From Schizochytrium sp. TIO01 (taxonomy: Eukaryota > Sar > Bigyra > Thraustochytrida > Thraustochytriidae): DNA of 64,000 nt. The notes under the pieces are model-generated. The model was not told the DNA's origin. It saw only the letters and a list, made by a program, of their open reading frames with translations, and did no database searches. The stretch is taken from NCBI GenBank assembly GCA_004764695.1, contig SMSO01000014.1:2183148-2247147 (forward strand), written 5' to 3'. Shown one piece after another: positions 1 through 9,153 of this stretch. Position numbers and translations under genes: made by a program. Within the stretch, counting starts at the first letter, position 1. Every line of letters begins with the position of its first letter.

Positions 1-12
1 GGCCAATGGTGA

Positions 13-1341
13 ATGGTATTGCAAGAAAGCATAAGTTTGTTGCAGCAGAACAAGCAAGACAACAAAAGCTTTGGAACCCAAGAGATACTTCAAAGGATGG
101 CAACAGTCAGTGATAGTGCGGAGGTTGGAGAAAACCCTGGCGTAATCCAGGATGAAAGCTCCGGGCAAGAGGCCAAAGTGGAGGTGATGGAGTTCTTTGC
201 TGGAATTGGCGGCATGCGGGTGGCTCTGCAAGCAGCTCTGCGCGACGGTACTCCGGAAAAGCCATCGAGACTCCATGTGACATCAATAGATTCTTCGCAT
301 GTTGTTAGGGAAGTCTATCAACATAACTACCCTGATGAAACCGTTCGTGCAACCAATGTCGAGGGTATGCGTCTACAGGACCTTGACGGGAAGGCGCAAG
401 TTTGGACCATGTCCCCTCCGTGTCAACCATTTACAACAACGCAAATGGCACAACAACTTGATCTGGATGACAAGCGAAACCGAGCATTTCTCCGCCTCAT
501 GAACCTTCTTGAAGAAATGAAAGATCGCCCGAAATGCATCTTCTTTGAGAATGTACGAGGCTTCTTTGGATCGCAAACGCATCTGAAATGGACAGAGACG
601 CTTGCACGATGTGGTTACGTATTCCAACAGTTCTTGCTCACCCCGATGCAATTCCGGATTCCAAACAATCGTATGCGCTTTTTCATGATTATATCCCAAG
701 CAAGCATCATGCCCGAAGACGTCTTGGCCGGCTTCTCGCAGGACCCTCAACGCATTGAACGTCTTCTTCCCGAGTGCGAGTGCCAAGATATGAAGCAAGT
801 TGTCATTAATGGCAATCTTTTAAACTGTTCCCAGCTTCAGCTTCGAGAAGACCAGTCTATTCACCTCCTACATGAAGAGCAGGAGGGGGGTCGGTCTGGG
901 CCAGCTGGCGTAAATGATGTCGGTGCGTTTATTGAGAAAAACCTTTCATCTGAGAACTCAGAATCTCTGCTTATCCGTGACAATATTTTGCAAAAGAAAT
1001 GGGCTCGAGGTTTAGGCTACACAGGTGTAAAAGATCGCACAACCTTTTGTTTTACATCAGCATATGGAAACACTTACCATCGCGCATCTGGCTCGATTTT
1101 TCACATGGACTGTGAGCACAGAGGCGAACTTGGCGAACCGGAAGACGTCTGTGCTGCTTATTCGGGCAAAGTGCGTAGGTTTTCACCTCGAGAGATGCTC
1201 AACTTTTTCGGTTTTCCAGATTCTTACTCTTTTCCAGAGACGATGCCCAACTCTCAGCGTTTCAAGGTTGTTGGACAGTCTGTAAACGTAGTTGTAGTCC
1301 GTGCCCTGATGCACTCTTATTTGTGTCGTGTCCCTCTATAA
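13..1341 (+). CDS. TRDMT1: Dnmt2/TRDMT1-type cytosine-5 methyltransferase (probable tRNA C38 methyltransferase)
   Basis: The protein has all the core C5-methyltransferase motifs. Motif I (EFFAGIGGMR, residues ~60-69) binds S-adenosylmethionine. The catalytic PPCQPFT has its nucleophile at Cys137. ENVRG is at 179-183, a QFRIPNNRMRFF segment follows, and C-terminal motifs IX-X end in VVGQSVNV. CFT at 346-348 followed by SAYG is the signature that separates Dnmt2 from true DNA methyltransferases; Dnmt2 proteins methylate C38 of tRNA-Asp. The length of 442 aa is slightly above the usual ~390 because of an N-terminal extension and a loop at ~280-310. A TGA lies directly before the first ATG at position 13. 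A second ATG at 97 has a better context (AAGGATGG) and would remove 28 unconserved residues, so the true start is uncertain. The reading frame is single-exon to the TAA at 1339. Family assignment is firm; the substrate is inferred from the family. Confidence 0.93.
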   Translation: MVLQESISLLQQNKQDNKSFGTQEILQRMATVSDSAEVGENPGVIQDESSGQEAKVEVMEFFAGIGGMRVALQAALRDGTPEKPSRLHVTSIDSSHVVREVYQHNYPDETVRATNVEGMRLQDLDGKAQVWTMSPPCQPFTTTQMAQQLDLDDKRNRAFLRLMNLLEEMKDRPKCIFFENVRGFFGSQTHLKWTETLARCGYVFQQFLLTPMQFRIPNNRMRFFMIISQASIMPEDVLAGFSQDPQRIERLLPECECQDMKQVVINGNLLNCSQLQLREDQSIHLLHEEQEGGRSGPAGVNDVGAFIEKNLSSENSESLLIRDNILQKKWARGLGYTGVKDRTTFCFTSAYGNTYHRASGSIFHMDCEHRGELGEPEDVCAAYSGKVRRFSPREMLNFFGFPDSYSFPETMPNSQRFKVVGQSVNVVVVRALMHSYLCRVPL

Positions 1342-1916
1342 TTTCTGGATTCTTTCATACTCTGTACCCTAGTCTATAAAGTTAGCTCACTGTTCTTCTC
1401 TCTTTTTAGAATTATACTTTTCTTTCTACTTTGACGCTAGTTCCGCACTTATTTTTCATAATGAATTCCATCTTTAATATATGGAAATTACGACCTATTC
1501 ATCTAAACTCTTGAACTTTGACATGCTTCTTATTTATCTTATTGTTATCCACCCCTAACTGTTGCCTCATCTTGAAGTTCACAGTCTATAACATTCGTAT
1601 TATCATCAACCTGGGTCTTGATTCCGCAGTACCATAATTCCTGTTCTTTAAATATATAACTGTTTTTCCTTCTTCCTCCTAATAGTTCTATTAGGTAGAT
1701 TAGTAAATTCTGCTTGACGGTTGCACACGAGCAACCTCACTTTGCAGAAGCCCAAAACAGCTAGCATACAACCAAAGCTGTTATCAGTGCCCCAAGGCAG
1801 CTCACGCGTGTGCTAGAGCGTGGGGTACCTTTGACTAGAGGAAACCGCTCTGACTTTGTGAAGAAGTGCTGCGCTGGCAGGGCCACAGATTGTGAGCTTT
1901 GATCTTGGGCAACATC
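1342..1916. other. Intergenic spacer, AT-rich
   Basis: This stretch lies between two same-strand genes. It is T-rich after the methyltransferase stop and contains no ORF with protein character. It should hold the 3' UTR of the first gene and the promoter of the second. I see no clear TATA box. Confidence 0.5.
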
Positions 1917-3680
1917 ATGCCAAAACCTCGTGTGAAGAAAACTGCTGCAGGACCAGGGCGCAAGCGCAAAAATGGCGCCAAGGAGAATGAGGTTTTGATT
2001 GGGAAGAAGGTCAAGAAGATCGACCACGACGATGATGCTCTCCCGGTGGACAAGGAGAATACAAGAAGCCGCAAATTCAGGGAAATAGAGGATCAAGAAG
2101 AAGTGCCCAAAAGCAAGGTTACAGGCAGCTCACCTAGCAAAAAGAAGTCCAAGAAGTCCAAACGTGACAAACGCCAAGCACTCCAAGAATCCCAGCAAGA
2201 TAACCGCAAACACCCAGAAAAGTTTATGGAAAGTCACCCTGAGGAAATGGAGGAGGTAGTCGATGAGGAACAGCATCAACTTCAGAAACGTGAGCGCTCC
2301 AAGAAGATTGCTTCGAAACACGCCTCTGCTTTGGAGTTGGAGGTGAGTAGCGCAGAGGAAGAAGACCTGGACCAGGAGCTAGAAGATGTGGAAATGTCTG
2401 ATAAACAGCAAGGAAGTAATGATGCTCTTGATGAGAACGATGACGTCGATGCCGAAAATGTTCAGAACCAGAACGATGCAGTTCAAGACGAATCTGTGCA
2501 AGAAAGCGAAGAGACGAGCCAAGCTCAAGACAAACTCACTTCAACAACCGAGAACCCTGCTGAGGAGAACCAGCAGGTAGAAGAGACTCTCCACGAAGGA
2601 GACGAAAAAGAGTCTACTACGATGAGTTCATCGGATGAAACAGCTGCCAAGACAACGCAAGAGCGTCAGGAAGAGAAGTCGGGAAACCACACGAAGCTCG
2701 AGCAGCAATCAAATTCAGGCAATCTGATGGAGGTAGAAGCTCCATTAGTACCTTCGAGTACAATGCCCAATGCTACTACGAACTCAAACATGAGCACTGA
2801 GACTATAGTCAATATGGATGGAATTAACGCCTCTGAGACCAGCTTCTCCACCTCACCGCTTGAACTTAGTGAAGCTGCACGGGAGCAGCTCATTGAGGTC
2901 ACTAAGGAAGAGAACCTTTTGTTTGATAAGATTCGTCAAGAGGAAGCTATTAATGCCTGCCTCCGTGATCCCAACGAAGTGACCCTCGAAGAGCTCACTC
3001 GTGAACCCACGCGAGTTGAAGAGCTTTTCCTCGAATTGAAAAGCCTCCGTACCACCGCTGTGGAGTTTCAACTTGCAGAGTTGCGTAAGGTTGCCAATGC
3101 TCGGTGCAAGGCTCAAGATGCAATTATTCAAGAGCTTCGCGGAGAGGTGAAGGTGCTTCGAAGCGCGGTGCCAGTATCAACCCAAGCTTCTCCGGATGCA
3201 CAAACTGAAGAAATTGCCCGGCTTAAAGCTGAACTCTTGGAGGCTCAAACAGCCCTTGCATCATTCGGTCAACCACCCGCAGAGGAATCGACTGGAAGCC
3301 AAGGAAATGTAGATGGCAAAACGACTACATCTTTGGATGAACAAGACCGGAGCTCCCCTTCGGACAGTGAATTTATGCGTCTTAAGAACCAATTGTCCGC
3401 CATGCGCAAGGTAACAGGCCTTACAGTCGCCGTGAGTGATAATGGTCAAATGATGCGCTGCATTTTGCGGAATAAAGTATCACGTAAAGCAGTGCGATAT
3501 GAATTCGAGCAAATCTCTGAAGACGATGAGGAGAGTGGGGTTATTTACCGCCCAACTGGTAACATTAAATTTCTTCCTGAGTCCATGCGCGAGGAACTTG
3601 ATGTTGAAAGTCCAAAAGACATTCCAGCTCTGCAGGCCTTTATCCAAGCAGAACTTTTTTGCGCCACAGGATCCTCTTGA
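1917..3680 (+). CDS. Coiled-coil protein with Csm1/Pcs1-like C-terminal globular domain (putative kinetochore/monopolin-type)
   Basis: The first in-frame ATG is at 1917; the frame is open slightly further upstream but only from a TTG. The product is 587 aa. Residues 1-130 are Lys/Arg-rich and nuclear-signal-like. Residues ~130-300 are Glu/Gln/Ser-rich and acidic. Residues ~340-490 are heptad-like coiled coil. A compact C-terminal domain runs from ~496 to 587. That domain follows the Csm1/Pcs1 pattern: TGL near its start, a short strand with a Cys, a KAVRYEFE strand, an acidic turn, Y-x-P, then LPES-x-R and a final helix with LQAFIQAELF. Csm1/Pcs1 proteins are V-shaped coiled-coil dimers that crosslink kinetochore or rDNA components through this RWD-like head. 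The assignment rests on pattern and architecture only. A generic RWD kinetochore protein of the Spc24/Spc25 type is the main alternative. Confidence 0.5.
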   Translation: MPKPRVKKTAAGPGRKRKNGAKENEVLIGKKVKKIDHDDDALPVDKENTRSRKFREIEDQEEVPKSKVTGSSPSKKKSKKSKRDKRQALQESQQDNRKHPEKFMESHPEEMEEVVDEEQHQLQKRERSKKIASKHASALELEVSSAEEEDLDQELEDVEMSDKQQGSNDALDENDDVDAENVQNQNDAVQDESVQESEETSQAQDKLTSTTENPAEENQQVEETLHEGDEKESTTMSSSDETAAKTTQERQEEKSGNHTKLEQQSNSGNLMEVEAPLVPSSTMPNATTNSNMSTETIVNMDGINASETSFSTSPLELSEAAREQLIEVTKEENLLFDKIRQEEAINACLRDPNEVTLEELTREPTRVEELFLELKSLRTTAVEFQLAELRKVANARCKAQDAIIQELRGEVKVLRSAVPVSTQASPDAQTEEIARLKAELLEAQTALASFGQPPAEESTGSQGNVDGKTTTSLDEQDRSSPSDSEFMRLKNQLSAMRKVTGLTVAVSDNGQMMRCILRNKVSRKAVRYEFEQISEDDEESGVIYRPTGNIKFLPESMREELDVESPKDIPALQAFIQAELFCATGSS

Positions 3681-4130
3681 ATGCCTTGAGACACTCATTG
3701 TGCTAATTTCGGCTCACTTTCATGTTTGCAAAAAAATAAAACCCATAACACGGAACGACAATGACCCTTGTACTCTTTACGCGATATTATGCTCTAATAG
3801 AAATCCATTTTGGGATCTTTTTCTGATTGTGTGTTGTTTCTGCTTCTTTATTCGTTTCATTGCAGTGATTCTTTGTAGAATTGTTTTGTATCTATGAATG
3901 TGTAGACACGTTGATCTGTATTCGTGGTATTGAGGACTAGGATTGTGCAACAGCTCTTCGAAAGCCTAGGTGAAGGAAAATATATTGGTTAGCGTTGCTG
4001 CTGACAACTTTTGCATAGTTTTAAAGAACATTCCAGTTGAATTCTAAATGGAGAAAGGGTAACAAAATTGTTCACTTCAATATCAACGCAACTCAGAAGA
4101 ATTGCTTTCATGGTAGTAGTACTATAGTAT
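3681..4130. other. Convergent intergenic region (3' ends of two genes)
   Basis: This spacer lies between the stops of a plus-strand and a minus-strand gene. An AATAAA at 3735-3740, about 55 bp after the upstream stop, is a candidate polyadenylation signal for the plus-strand gene. Nothing else was recognised. Confidence 0.45.
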
Positions 4131-5075
4131 TTATGACAAAATGCCAACGCGGCGCAGCTCATCCTTGACCAACTTGGCTCCAGTGACCATGAAGAGGGTT
4201 TGGTAAACGCCCAGACCAATACGCGGGACAATTCCCTTGAAGAGGCCAGAGACACCATACTCCTGGACAACCAAACGAAGGGTTTGTACAAGACCAACCG
4301 ACTTTTGGCCTTGGTCTCCGCGAGCCTGCATCTCGATGCGGGCCACCTCGAAAGGGTGGTTCCAGCATGCCAAGGTTCCACCGATCATACCAGATGCAAC
4401 CTCTTGCATGGGCGTAAGCTTAGCGTTCGGATCACCGTGAATGCGCTCTTTCAATTGACCACGCACAAACTCCGTGAAACCCTGCCGACTGGCCCAGTTT
4501 GTAGCCTGGCGAAACGCAATAGCACTGGCACCAGGGTAGAAACCCTTGATACCGCTGCGCGCATATGTACGCTTCACTCGCTCCATTGTGCTAACAGATT
4601 TGTCGCCAGTAACAGCACCGGTGACGAGAAATGTGCAGGGTCCCATTACTACGGTTTGGCAAACACCACCTCCAGCACCGGCAAGAAGACCAGAAGCAGT
4701 AGGGCCCATTCCAGTTGCAAGCAGGCTATCGTTGATAGTTTCCTTGGAGACCATGAGAATAGCGCCCTTGGTTGCGCTTTCTACAAGCTTAGGACCAAGA
4801 CCAGCCCAGAATGAGGTCACACCTCCCGACTTGTAAACATTGAGAAAGGCTTCGACGGTGGTCTCATTGCGGAATCGGCCCATGCGCGTCTTCCACACCT
4901 CAAATGGCATGCCGAGGCTTGCGGCCTCAAGGCATTGGATACCAGCTCCGATGCATAAGTTAAGAAGCGCTTGGGAGCCCGATGCAGATTTCTCAGAGCT
5001 CACAGCCGCAGATGCAGCAAAGACGCCCCGATACCTGGACTCCTCCATGCACGAGGTCACACCCCCTGCAGTCAT
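4131..5075 (-). CDS. Mitochondrial carrier, YHM2-type (citrate/2-oxoglutarate carrier-like)
   Basis: The protein is 314 aa, a normal length for the SLC25 family, with three ~100-residue repeats. Repeat 1 has PFEVWKTR (57-64). Repeat 2 has a degenerate signature around MGPCTF (144-149). Repeat 3 has HPFEVARIEMQ (240-250). Features typical of the YHM2 subgroup are visible: GIQCLE before the first signature, ESATKGAIL (99-107), GGGVCQT, RQATNWASR (189-197), a CWN directly before the third signature, and PRIGLGVYQTLFMV near the end. Yeast YHM2 exchanges citrate for 2-oxoglutarate across the inner mitochondrial membrane and was first found through mitochondrial DNA maintenance. In a lipid-accumulating microbe such a carrier would supply cytosolic citrate and NADPH; that link is inference. 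The ATG is at 5073-5075 and the stop is TAA. It is single-exon and lies tail to tail with the preceding gene. Confidence 0.88.
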   Translation of the reverse strand: MTAGGVTSCMEESRYRGVFAASAAVSSEKSASGSQALLNLCIGAGIQCLEAASLGMPFEVWKTRMGRFRNETTVEAFLNVYKSGGVTSFWAGLGPKLVESATKGAILMVSKETINDSLLATGMGPTASGLLAGAGGGVCQTVVMGPCTFLVTGAVTGDKSVSTMERVKRTYARSGIKGFYPGASAIAFRQATNWASRQGFTEFVRGQLKERIHGDPNAKLTPMQEVASGMIGGTLACWNHPFEVARIEMQARGDQGQKSVGLVQTLRLVVQEYGVSGLFKGIVPRIGLGVYQTLFMVTGAKLVKDELRRVGILS

Positions 5076-6370
5076 CTTGTGTTATTTGATATTTGTTGAA
5101 AGCAAAACTCAAGACCCTCGCTAAACAGATTGTGTTTGTCCCAAAATTTTTGCTCTGCTCGCTGGTTACCGCGAACCAAGCCAGTTCACTCACGCCACCT
5201 CTGACGTCGCAGACTAGCGCGTAGCTATCCCCACGATCGGTGCCTCCTCGATGCCCAGTCCACACCTAAGAGAAGTTGCGAAGGAATCGGGTCTGTTGGT
5301 CTTCTGGCCAAGAAAGACTGCTTCTGCTCGTAAAGTGGCAGTAAAGATTTAAGCTTTGTGACAACAGTGGTAATCTCCAAGATGTAATGTAATCCCGCCA
5401 CGGCTCTAAGTAGACTATGAGCAATATCGAGGTCCTTTATTAATTACGCCACCTCAATGCTGCACTTCCCTTATTCCAATGCCCTGACCCTCACGCACCG
5501 CACCCCCGAGAATAGCTTACATTTCCTAGTCCTGTAATATTTTTCGTGAATGGTGGGGCTGATGCACTCGATCATTAATTCATTCAATCACTCAATCATT
5601 CTTTTTCATTCTTTATCCACGGGAGCTCTGCTTTCACGTGGAGTGATGAATCCTCGTGATGTTATTTCAAGGTCCTCGCATGATGGTGTAAGAAAGAAGG
5701 TAGGCACCTACATACTCACCCTTACGTTGTGCCATATAGCTCGTTTCAACGACTCACTCTTTGCTTCACGAGTGAAAGCTCGGAGGATGATTTGGTTGTT
5801 GGTTTATAGCTATATTATACTGCTTCATTTATGCTTTATCTCATTGGGTACTTCGAAGACCACAAGAATCGATCAAGAAGGCCATTCAAGGCTGAAGAAC
5901 AGACCTCCGCTCCTTCATAAAGCTCCACGACTCACACGTGCAGAGCGCAGCTAGCTTGAAGACCTGGCAGCCAACGTTTGTCTTCTTCCTCTCGGAACGC
6001 AGCGAAACGAAGTTTGCTGTCTTGAAAACGAATGAAGGAATGAAACGAAGGAATGTGACCCAGTGGCAGGAATGGTGGCTTTTGGGGTGATTCTTATGGG
6101 GAAACAGCTCCATCATCATAGCTGCTTCTTCGTCGTCATCGATCACCACCAGAGGCGTCCGTACGTACCTACTCTGAAGCTTTGGCTGGCGCTGCATTTG
6201 ACGAGGATCGAGTCTTGGTCACGCGAAGACCTGCTAAGAACTTGTTCAAGGCGGAGACGACCGAGGTGTAATGTAATTGGAAGCTCGAGGCTCTTCGAAA
6301 GCCTCAATAATTCCATGGCAACTCGACAGAAAATGTAATTTCATTCCTTCAAGCTATTTCTTTACTTGTC

Positions 6371-6448
6371 ATTTATATATATATATATATTATTTTATTT
6401 TTTCTATTTATTTTTAATAAATAAAAATAAATAGAAAAAATAAAATAA
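6371..6448. repeat. (AT)n tract plus perfect 27-bp A/T inverted repeat
   Basis: A short (TA)n run at about 6374-6391 leads into a perfect inverted repeat. The left arm is 6390-6416 and the right arm 6422-6448, separated by a 5-base loop. The arms are almost pure A/T with a single C or G each, so base-by-base complementarity over 27 positions is not just the consequence of a simple repeat. Confidence 0.85.
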
Positions 6449-6684
6449 AATAAACCTTGTTCGTCTTTTTCTTCATTGATGATTATGATAGATCAATGAG
6501 AATCCAATGAATAAGTAACTCCTTACGAGAAAACCCGTGGCAGAATCTGCATACGTACCCGTGAGGTGGCCGGGATTTCGTGGCTCAGCTCCAGCAGCAC
6601 TTGAAATGGCTCGTGCTTCCGCGATCGAAATGGTGAATACCTTCTTCAGTAATTTCGATGATATCTCGCATTCTTAATATGACC

Positions 6685-6749
<65 letters not shown>

Positions 6750-6757
6750 GCTAACTA
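6685..6757. repeat. (CTAA)n tetranucleotide microsatellite
   Basis: About 17 nearly uninterrupted CTAA units, ending in one CTAG variant. Confidence 0.95.
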
Positions 6758-7278
6758 TTATGGCCTAGCTACCACATACAAAATTGAACTCCGCGAAACG
6801 ACGATCTCATGAATTAATGTAGATTGATCAGTCACGATCATTATTATGCTGCTCAGAAGATGTGGTGTTTGTTTGCGATAAGCCGAAGGGATACTCATGC
6901 TTCAAGCAATGAGGTGTAACGAACAAAATCTTAGGCGGCCAGCGATCGCCAGTTTGGATTACTTGGATGAATGAAAATGAGATTAAAACCTACTAATTCA
7001 TTAACGTCAATGTAGGTACCCTGTTACTAGGTACCTACTGAAACGGCATGTCCTTGTAAACACCGCGACAAGATGACTCAATGGGTGGAAAGTCGGAGAA
7101 GCGATGGAACAGCTCTTTACGCACGGCAGATGGGCGTAATACTTAGATGTAACAGATACTAATTACGGGCTATCTTGGAGAAAACGATGATGAACCTGCA
7201 CTTGGACTCTTGTTAGTGTGTACCAGATGCTGTGCATGAAGCCACAGTTTACCCAGAGAGAGAAACTCGAAGAGAAGG

Positions 7279-7465
7279 TGGTGGTGGTGATAATTGTGAT
7301 GATGGTGATTATCATGATAATAATGGTGAGGTGATAATGATGATAATGATCATGATGACGAGGTAATAATGATGATAATGGTGAGGTAATAATGATGATG
7401 ATGATGATCATCATCATCATCATCATTATGGTGAGGTGATAATGATGATGATCATCATCATGAAG
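7279..7465. repeat. GAT/ATC-rich minisatellite with a 32-bp perfect palindrome
   Basis: Three units starting with GGTGAGGT at about 7325, 7380 and 7430 repeat with 50-55-bp spacing and are filled with GAT/AAT triplets. Within it, 7392-7407 and 7408-7423 are perfect complements with no spacer, centred on TGATCA. Confidence 0.85.
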
Positions 7466-8225
7466 TGACACAACAATCAAAGTTTAGTGTATGTACCTAC
7501 CTAGCACTGTCAAGATCATGAAATTAATATAGGCCTATCATATTTGCAAAGTTATGAATGATGACGCTACGGTCATAAGTGACCTCGCAGATTTTACAAC
7601 AGAAAACATAGTAATTACTCAGGTACCTAGGTACCAACCTTCAAAGTAGCTAAGAGCGAAGGGAGAAACGCATATATACAGTAAACAAGTGCATACGGCG
7701 AGCTTCCGTCTTCAAAAAGCACTACAAGGAACCTATACGGAGGCCACTGTCGTGCAATTGCTCTCGCAAGTCTAGATATAAAAACGGCACCCAGTATTGT
7801 TGAGATATAAACTACACTTCGAGCAAGACGCCGGTGCACCCACAAGAACCCATGCCGTACGGAAGTGGATACAGATAAGTGAATGGATTGTGGCTGCTCT
7901 TCGCCTCCTCGCAGCGGCCTTCCCGTTGACGTCGGAGTCCGAAAATAGTAGCTACTAAACACCGATCTTCACAGATGTAATGTAATTCATACCTGAGGTC
8001 TCTCTCGTTTACTTACCCGGTGTGTATTCTAACAGCCACCATCGACAAGATCTCGCAAGATGTATGTAGCACCCTGCATCTGCAGCAAAGATCAGCCCAT
8101 ATAGAGTTGCAGCGAAAGCCTTGAATATCGGCGCTGGCAGCCTTGGCCGCTGCTTCGCTCGCGAGCTGTCCCAGTGTCTCGGCCCAAACCTGAGAGAGAG
8201 GGTTGAACCTCCAAATCACCAAGCA

Positions 8226-8470
8226 AGTGGCCACGCGCTACTGCTTTCACGAGGTTCGGACTGTGAATCATGGCTTAACGATGACCAAGGAGGCGTCTTC
8301 TGTTGCTACCTCATTGGAAAGATGATGGTTGTGTAGAAGCTTGGGGCATATGGCCACGCGCAACTGCTTTGCGTTTAGGCTTTCATGAGGAGGCACCTGC
8401 ATGCGGACTGTGAATCATGGATTGAGGATTGCCCGGTAGGCATATCTATCTCTATCTTCTGCTATTTCAT
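8226..8470 (+). repeat. Diverged tandem duplication (~120 bp unit)
   Basis: Two copies share ordered blocks. TGGCCACGCGC-ACTGCTTT occurs at about 8228 and 8350. CGGACTGTGAATCATGG occurs at about 8256 and 8404. A TCTTCTG block followed by TCAT...ATTGG occurs at about 8295 and 8455. Spacing differs because of small insertions. Confidence 0.7.
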
Positions 8471-9119
8471 GATGCTTTATTGGTCTTAAAAACAAACCAA
8501 GTCGAACCATTGCGATTTCCAGGGTGAGTTACACTTATACACGGAGGAGAGCTTGACGACAATCGTTCAAGCTGGCCCAAGATTGATTGCCGTATCGCAT
8601 TGCAATGCTGCTTAACAAAGACTTCGAAAAGCCAACTTTACGTGCACACTCCAACTCGTGTCGATCCTAAAGGTATCATCGAGCACGGGTGTTTCCTTTG
8701 TTTCCTTGAATGTTAGTTTGTGATCAGCATCGTGACGGAGATGCGCCGCGCGGAAGGAAGGGGAGGGGTGTGCGCCATATAAAGTTATTGTGTAAGCAAG
8801 TCCCGGGTCTGGGAGCACCGTATGACAGCAACTCCGAGGATTGCACTTTTTTCTGAACGAAAAGGTAATAGGGAGAAGAAGATGGGGATGACTCGAAAAA
8901 TGAAGAACTAATTGAAAGCCGCTATCGCCATGAAGCAGGTCCAGGGTCGCGACCAAACCCGAAACCGGAGGCGAGAGCTGGACTTTGGAGGGCTGATCAG
9001 ACTCATCTGCTACTGCCAAAAGTTTAGACTTAGCAGGCTTGCGTCAGAAGTTGCAGGCCTGAAAGGTAGCTCGGCAAGCACCAACTGCAACACAGATACC
9101 TTGGGTCTAAATAACTCTT

Positions 9120-9127
9120 GTATAAAT
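9120..9127 (+). promoter_or_regulatory. TATA-box candidate of the nucleotidase gene
   Basis: TATAAATA lies only 27 bp upstream of the ATG at 9154. If it is used at the usual 25-30 bp distance, the transcript leader would be nearly absent. Confidence 0.4.
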
Positions 9128-9153
9128 ACACGCTAAATTTGCAAATTTAGAAG

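Larger units (their letters stand above)
5076..9153. other. Four-kilobase gene-free interval with microsatellites
   Basis: I find no ORF with convincing protein character here. Contents recognised: (AT)n and an A/T hairpin near 6371-6448, a (CTAA)n array at 6685-6757, a GAT/ATC-rich minisatellite at 7279-7465, several TAGGTACC-type motifs (7012-7038, 7491-7503, 7620-7635), a 13-14-base GATGTAATGTAAT-like sequence three times (5380, 6265, 7973), and a diverged tandem duplication at about 8226-8470. Promoters of the flanking carrier and nucleotidase genes must lie at its two ends. Confidence 0.6.

Noticed and set aside
4200-4836. Plus-strand ORFs of 204 and 96 aa opposite the mitochondrial carrier
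   Set aside because: They lie antisense to a clearly conserved carrier gene; their sequence is a shadow of its codons.
8612-9019. Minus-strand ORF of 135 aa before the nucleotidase gene
   Set aside because: It begins at TTG, not ATG, lacks recognisable motifs and occupies the likely promoter of the nucleotidase gene.
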